Shown here in pieces: positions 5,848 through 7,661 of a stretch of 7,661 bases of DNA (positions are counted from its first letter, which is position 1; every line of letters starts with the position of its first letter). A program made the translations under genes and the position numbers. The notes below the pieces were generated by a model that saw nothing but the letters and a program-made list of their open reading frames with translations, ran no database searches and was not told the origin of the DNA. This stretch comes from Litoreibacter sp. Its GTDB lineage: Bacteria > Pseudomonadota > Alphaproteobacteria > Rhodobacterales > Rhodobacteraceae. The stretch is from NCBI GenBank assembly GCA_013042765.1, contig JABDPP010000347.1, forward strand, positions 1-7,661. Direction: 5' to 3'.

Positions 5848-6591
5848 GTGACTAATATGAAATCTGTTTTGATTCTCGGAAGTGGCCCAAATGTCATTCA
5901 GGCGCGGGACTGGGATCTCTCGGTGTTTGACCACATCCTCGTTATAAACAACGCTTGGGCGGTGCGACCCGACTGGGACGAGATGATCCACCCGGAAGAT
6001 TTCCCAGAAGAGCGCAGGCCTGCCACGCTCACAACGAACCAGAAAATCACCACGGCCGATGAATATGTTCCTGCACAGAACCAATATGGCGGGTTCATCT
6101 ATGCTGGCGGCACCATGGCTTTCACCGCAGCCTATTGGGCGCTGGCCAGCCTGAAGCCCTCCGCCCTCGCCTTTCTGGGCTGCGACATGGTCTACCCGAC
6201 TGCAGGTAATACTCATTTCTACGGAACCGGAACAGCCGATCCGCTACGTCCCGACATCACGCTTCAGTCGATCGAAGCCAAGTCAGCTCGACTGATGATC
6301 TTCGCCGCCATCCAGGATTGCGCAGTCGTGAACCTGTCTTCGGACAAAAGCCGGCTGGTTTATCCGCGGAGTCGCGTCAACGAACTTGCGCATATGGTCC
6401 CGGCGCCGGACTATTACGACAACGATATCGCAGGGCTTGCGCGCCAACGCGAAACCGAGCTGGGATACATGGTGCCCTCGGGCCGTTACTGGGAGCATGA
6501 AGACGAGTTTGATGCCGCGGCTCTGCGCGGTATCGATGCGCTCTGGCTGAAAGCCGCCCGCTATGAGTTTGCCCAATCTCGAGTGGCCTGA
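5848..6591 (+). CDS. Uncharacterised protein with Rossmann-like, glycosyltransferase-like pattern
   Basis: I do not recognise a named gene. The 247-residue product opens with a beta strand and glycine loop, VLILGSGPNV (7-16), followed by VINNAWAVRPDWDEMIHPEDFP (32-53), AGGTMAFTAAYWAL (86-99), LGCDMVYP (110-117) and NTHFYGTGTADPLR (121-134). A G-x-G-P-[SN] loop, then an Asn-rich strand end, then an S/G-G...A-A helix and a G-x-D-x-x-Y strand is the order seen in GT42 sialyltransferase-like and DUF115/MptE-like proteins, so a nucleotide-sugar or nucleotide-diphosphate substrate is plausible. No signal peptide or membrane segment is seen. The GTG at 5848 has AGGA (5837-5840) at 7-nt spacing; an ATG three codons in (5857) has GGTGA at 5-nt spacing and gives the tidier N-terminus MKSVLILGSG. 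It sits alone between erpA and xthA. Confidence 0.85.
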   Translation: MTNMKSVLILGSGPNVIQARDWDLSVFDHILVINNAWAVRPDWDEMIHPEDFPEERRPATLTTNQKITTADEYVPAQNQYGGFIYAGGTMAFTAAYWALASLKPSALAFLGCDMVYPTAGNTHFYGTGTADPLRPDITLQSIEAKSARLMIFAAIQDCAVVNLSSDKSRLVYPRSRVNELAHMVPAPDYYDNDIAGLARQRETELGYMVPSGRYWEHEDEFDAAALRGIDALWLKAARYEFAQSRVA

Positions 6592-6623
6592 TCGCGCTTG
6601 TGTCACCCGATCTGCTGCGCGAT
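6591..6623. repeat. Inverted repeat overlapping the stop of the 247-codon gene
   Basis: ATCGCGC (6591-6597) and GCGCGAT (6617-6623) form a 7-bp stem with a 19-nt loop in the 58-nt gap before xthA. GCTTGT (6596-6601) and ACAAGC (6625-6630) give an alternative pairing. No T-run follows, so it is not a standard terminator, and xthA may be cotranscribed with the gene before it. GGGGG (6639-6643) at 6-nt spacing is the likely xthA ribosome binding site. Confidence 0.35.
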
Positions 6624-6649
6624 AACAAGCCAGCATCCGGGGGCCGCTT

Positions 6650-7432
6650 ATGAAAATCGCGACGTTCAACATCAACGGCATCAAAGCGCGGATCAACGCG
6701 CTGAGTGACTGGCTCGACGAGGCCCAGCCCGACGTTGCGCTGCTCCAGGAAATCAAGTCGATGGACGAAGCCTTTCCACGCGAGCATTTCGAGGACAAGG
6801 GCTACAATGTCGAAACCCACGGCCAAAAGAGCTTCAACGGCGTCGCGATCCTGTCGAAATTGCCCCTAGAAGACGTCACCCGCGGCCTGCCCGGCGACGA
6901 AACGGACGAGCAAGCCCGCTGGATTGAAGCCACAGTCATGGGTGAGAATAATGCGATCCGGCTTTGCGGGCTTTACCTGCCCAACGGAAACCCGGCGCCA
7001 GGCCTGAAATACGACTACAAGCTGGCGTGGATGGAACGGCTTCACGCCCGCGCACAGGCTCTCTTGGATGACGAAACGCCGGCTCTCATGGCAGGAGATT
7101 ACAACATCATCCCTCAGCCCGAGGACGCCAAGCGCCCCGATGCCTGGCGCGACGACGCGCTGTTTCGGCCCGAAAGCAGGGCCGCGTTCCGTAAGATCGT
7201 CAATCTCGGTTTCACCGAAGCGTTCCGCGCCCGCACTCAGGCGCCCGAGCATTACAGCTTCTGGGATTACCAGGCCGGTGCATGGAACCGCAATGACGGT
7301 ATCCGGATCGACCATTTCCTACTGACCCCGCAATGCGCGGATCTGCTGGTTGACTGCCAGATCGACGCGGAGATCCGCGGCCGCGAAAAACCTTCAGACC
7401 ACGTGCCAGTCTGGGTGGAACTGGCGGCCTAG
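6650..7432 (+). CDS. xthA: Exodeoxyribonuclease III (AP endonuclease)
   Basis: A base-excision repair enzyme that cuts DNA 5' to abasic sites and has 3'-phosphatase and 3'-5' exonuclease activity; cytoplasmic and Mg-dependent. The 260-residue product is close to E. coli ExoIII. Residues matching the exonuclease-endonuclease-phosphatase active site are Asn7 (FNINGIKAR), Glu34 (LLQEIK), Tyr109 (LYLPNGNP), Asp150 and Asn152 (AGDYNI), Asp221 (IRIDHFLL), and Asp250-His251 (SDHVPV). MKIATFNINGIKARI is the canonical N-terminus, which fixes the start. It begins 58 nt after the preceding gene on the same strand. I recall xthA lying beside erpA in Rhodobacterales, in which case the 247-codon gene is an insertion between them here. 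Nothing suggests damage or transfer in this gene itself. Confidence 0.97.
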   Translation: MKIATFNINGIKARINALSDWLDEAQPDVALLQEIKSMDEAFPREHFEDKGYNVETHGQKSFNGVAILSKLPLEDVTRGLPGDETDEQARWIEATVMGENNAIRLCGLYLPNGNPAPGLKYDYKLAWMERLHARAQALLDDETPALMAGDYNIIPQPEDAKRPDAWRDDALFRPESRAAFRKIVNLGFTEAFRARTQAPEHYSFWDYQAGAWNRNDGIRIDHFLLTPQCADLLVDCQIDAEIRGREKPSDHVPVWVELAA

Positions 7433-7474
7433 GGGCCTCGTGCCAACGAATCTGGACTGAAAACCGAAGCGCCC

Positions 7475-7489
7475 CTATCGTGACGATAG
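7475..7489. repeat. Perfect inverted repeat between xthA and the phosphatase gene
   Basis: CTATCG, TGA, CGATAG: a 6-bp stem with a 3-nt loop, 43 nt after the xthA stop and 27 nt before the next ATG. GAAG (7466-7469) and CTTC (7490-7493) can add an outer stem with a 5-nt bulge on the left. The following CATTTC is only weakly T-rich, so it may be a poor plus-strand terminator for xthA, or an operator for the next gene. Confidence 0.45.
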
Positions 7490-7515
7490 CTTCCATTTCA
7501 AACGGGAATACCTGC

Positions 7516-7661
7516 ATGATAGATCGCCGGAACTTCATCTTCCTTTCAACCGCGGCCCTGGCTGCAGCCTGTGCAAGAGTCGGTGCGGTCTCCATGCCCG
7601 CGAACACCAGATTGATCATCCTGCGCCACGCCGATCGCAACGGCGACGATTTGAGCAGACT
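7516..7661 (+). CDS. Exported histidine-phosphatase-family protein (N-terminal fragment)
   Basis: The first 48 codons are present; the gene runs off the right edge. The N-terminus MIDRRNFIFLSTAALAAAC has a twin-arginine signature (RRNF), a hydrophobic core and a cysteine at position 19 that could be a lipobox cysteine, although Ala rather than Leu at -3 makes this uncertain. After a short linker, TRLIILRHADRNGDD (31-45) matches the first motif of the histidine phosphatase (phosphoglycerate-mutase-like, SixA-like) superfamily, where His38 would be the phosphorylated residue; RHA in place of RHG is common in the SixA-like branch. The product is thus probably a periplasmic or lipid-anchored phosphatase of unknown substrate. 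GGGA (7504-7507) at 8-nt spacing supports the ATG. The rest of the catalytic domain is outside the window. Confidence 0.75.
   Translation, partial: MIDRRNFIFLSTAALAAACARVGAVSMPANTRLIILRHADRNGDDLSR

Noticed and set aside
5502..5897. Minus-strand open frame of 131 codons across the erpA 3' end and the gap
   Set aside because: It overlaps the erpA 3' end and the start of the next gene, contains the intrinsic terminator inside its frame, and has no recognisable domain. A 57-codon subframe starting at the ATG at 5675 fails for the same reason.
1..7661. CRISPR array, insertion sequence, prophage or toxin-antitoxin pair
   Set aside because: I found no regularly spaced repeats, transposase, integrase, terminal inverted repeats or paired small genes by reading both strands.

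Overview
The window looks like a chromosomal segment of an alphaproteobacterium, most likely of the Rhodobacterales (Roseobacter or Paracoccus type). This rests on high GC, on close protein-level resemblance to that group as I remember it, and on a gene order I recall from it: erpA divergent from dgt, then argS, a SPOR-domain protein, nagZ and scpA. No database search was possible, so family calls come from motifs that can be read in the translations.

Left part (1-5139), all on the minus strand, read right to left: dgt (HD-domain nucleotide triphosphohydrolase), argS (arginyl-tRNA synthetase), a single-pass membrane protein with a C-terminal SPOR peptidoglycan-binding domain, nagZ (beta-N-acetylhexosaminidase of cell-wall recycling), and the first 24 codons of a gene that is probably scpA (condensin subunit). 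The last three are tightly packed: TGA and ATG abut between the SPOR gene and nagZ, and only 3 nt separate nagZ from the next start. They are likely one transcript with coupled translation.

Right part (5205-7661), all on the plus strand: erpA (A-type Fe-S carrier), a 313-nt non-coding stretch, a 247-codon gene of uncertain function with a Rossmann-like nucleotide-binding pattern reminiscent of GT42 sialyltransferase-like or DUF115/MptE-like proteins, xthA (exonuclease III), and the 5' end of a gene for an exported histidine-phosphatase-type protein with a twin-arginine signal.

The genes are mostly housekeeping (translation, nucleotide pools, DNA repair, Fe-S assembly, cell wall). The part that the genes do not explain is the 5535-5847 gap. 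It holds a strong intrinsic terminator that works on the minus strand, opposite to both flanking genes, with a perfect TATAAT on the same strand about 26 nt upstream of its stem, a palindrome, and spaced TTATGCG repeats. A small RNA, or an element that stops antisense transcription, is the best reading. I see no complete novel multi-gene system here.
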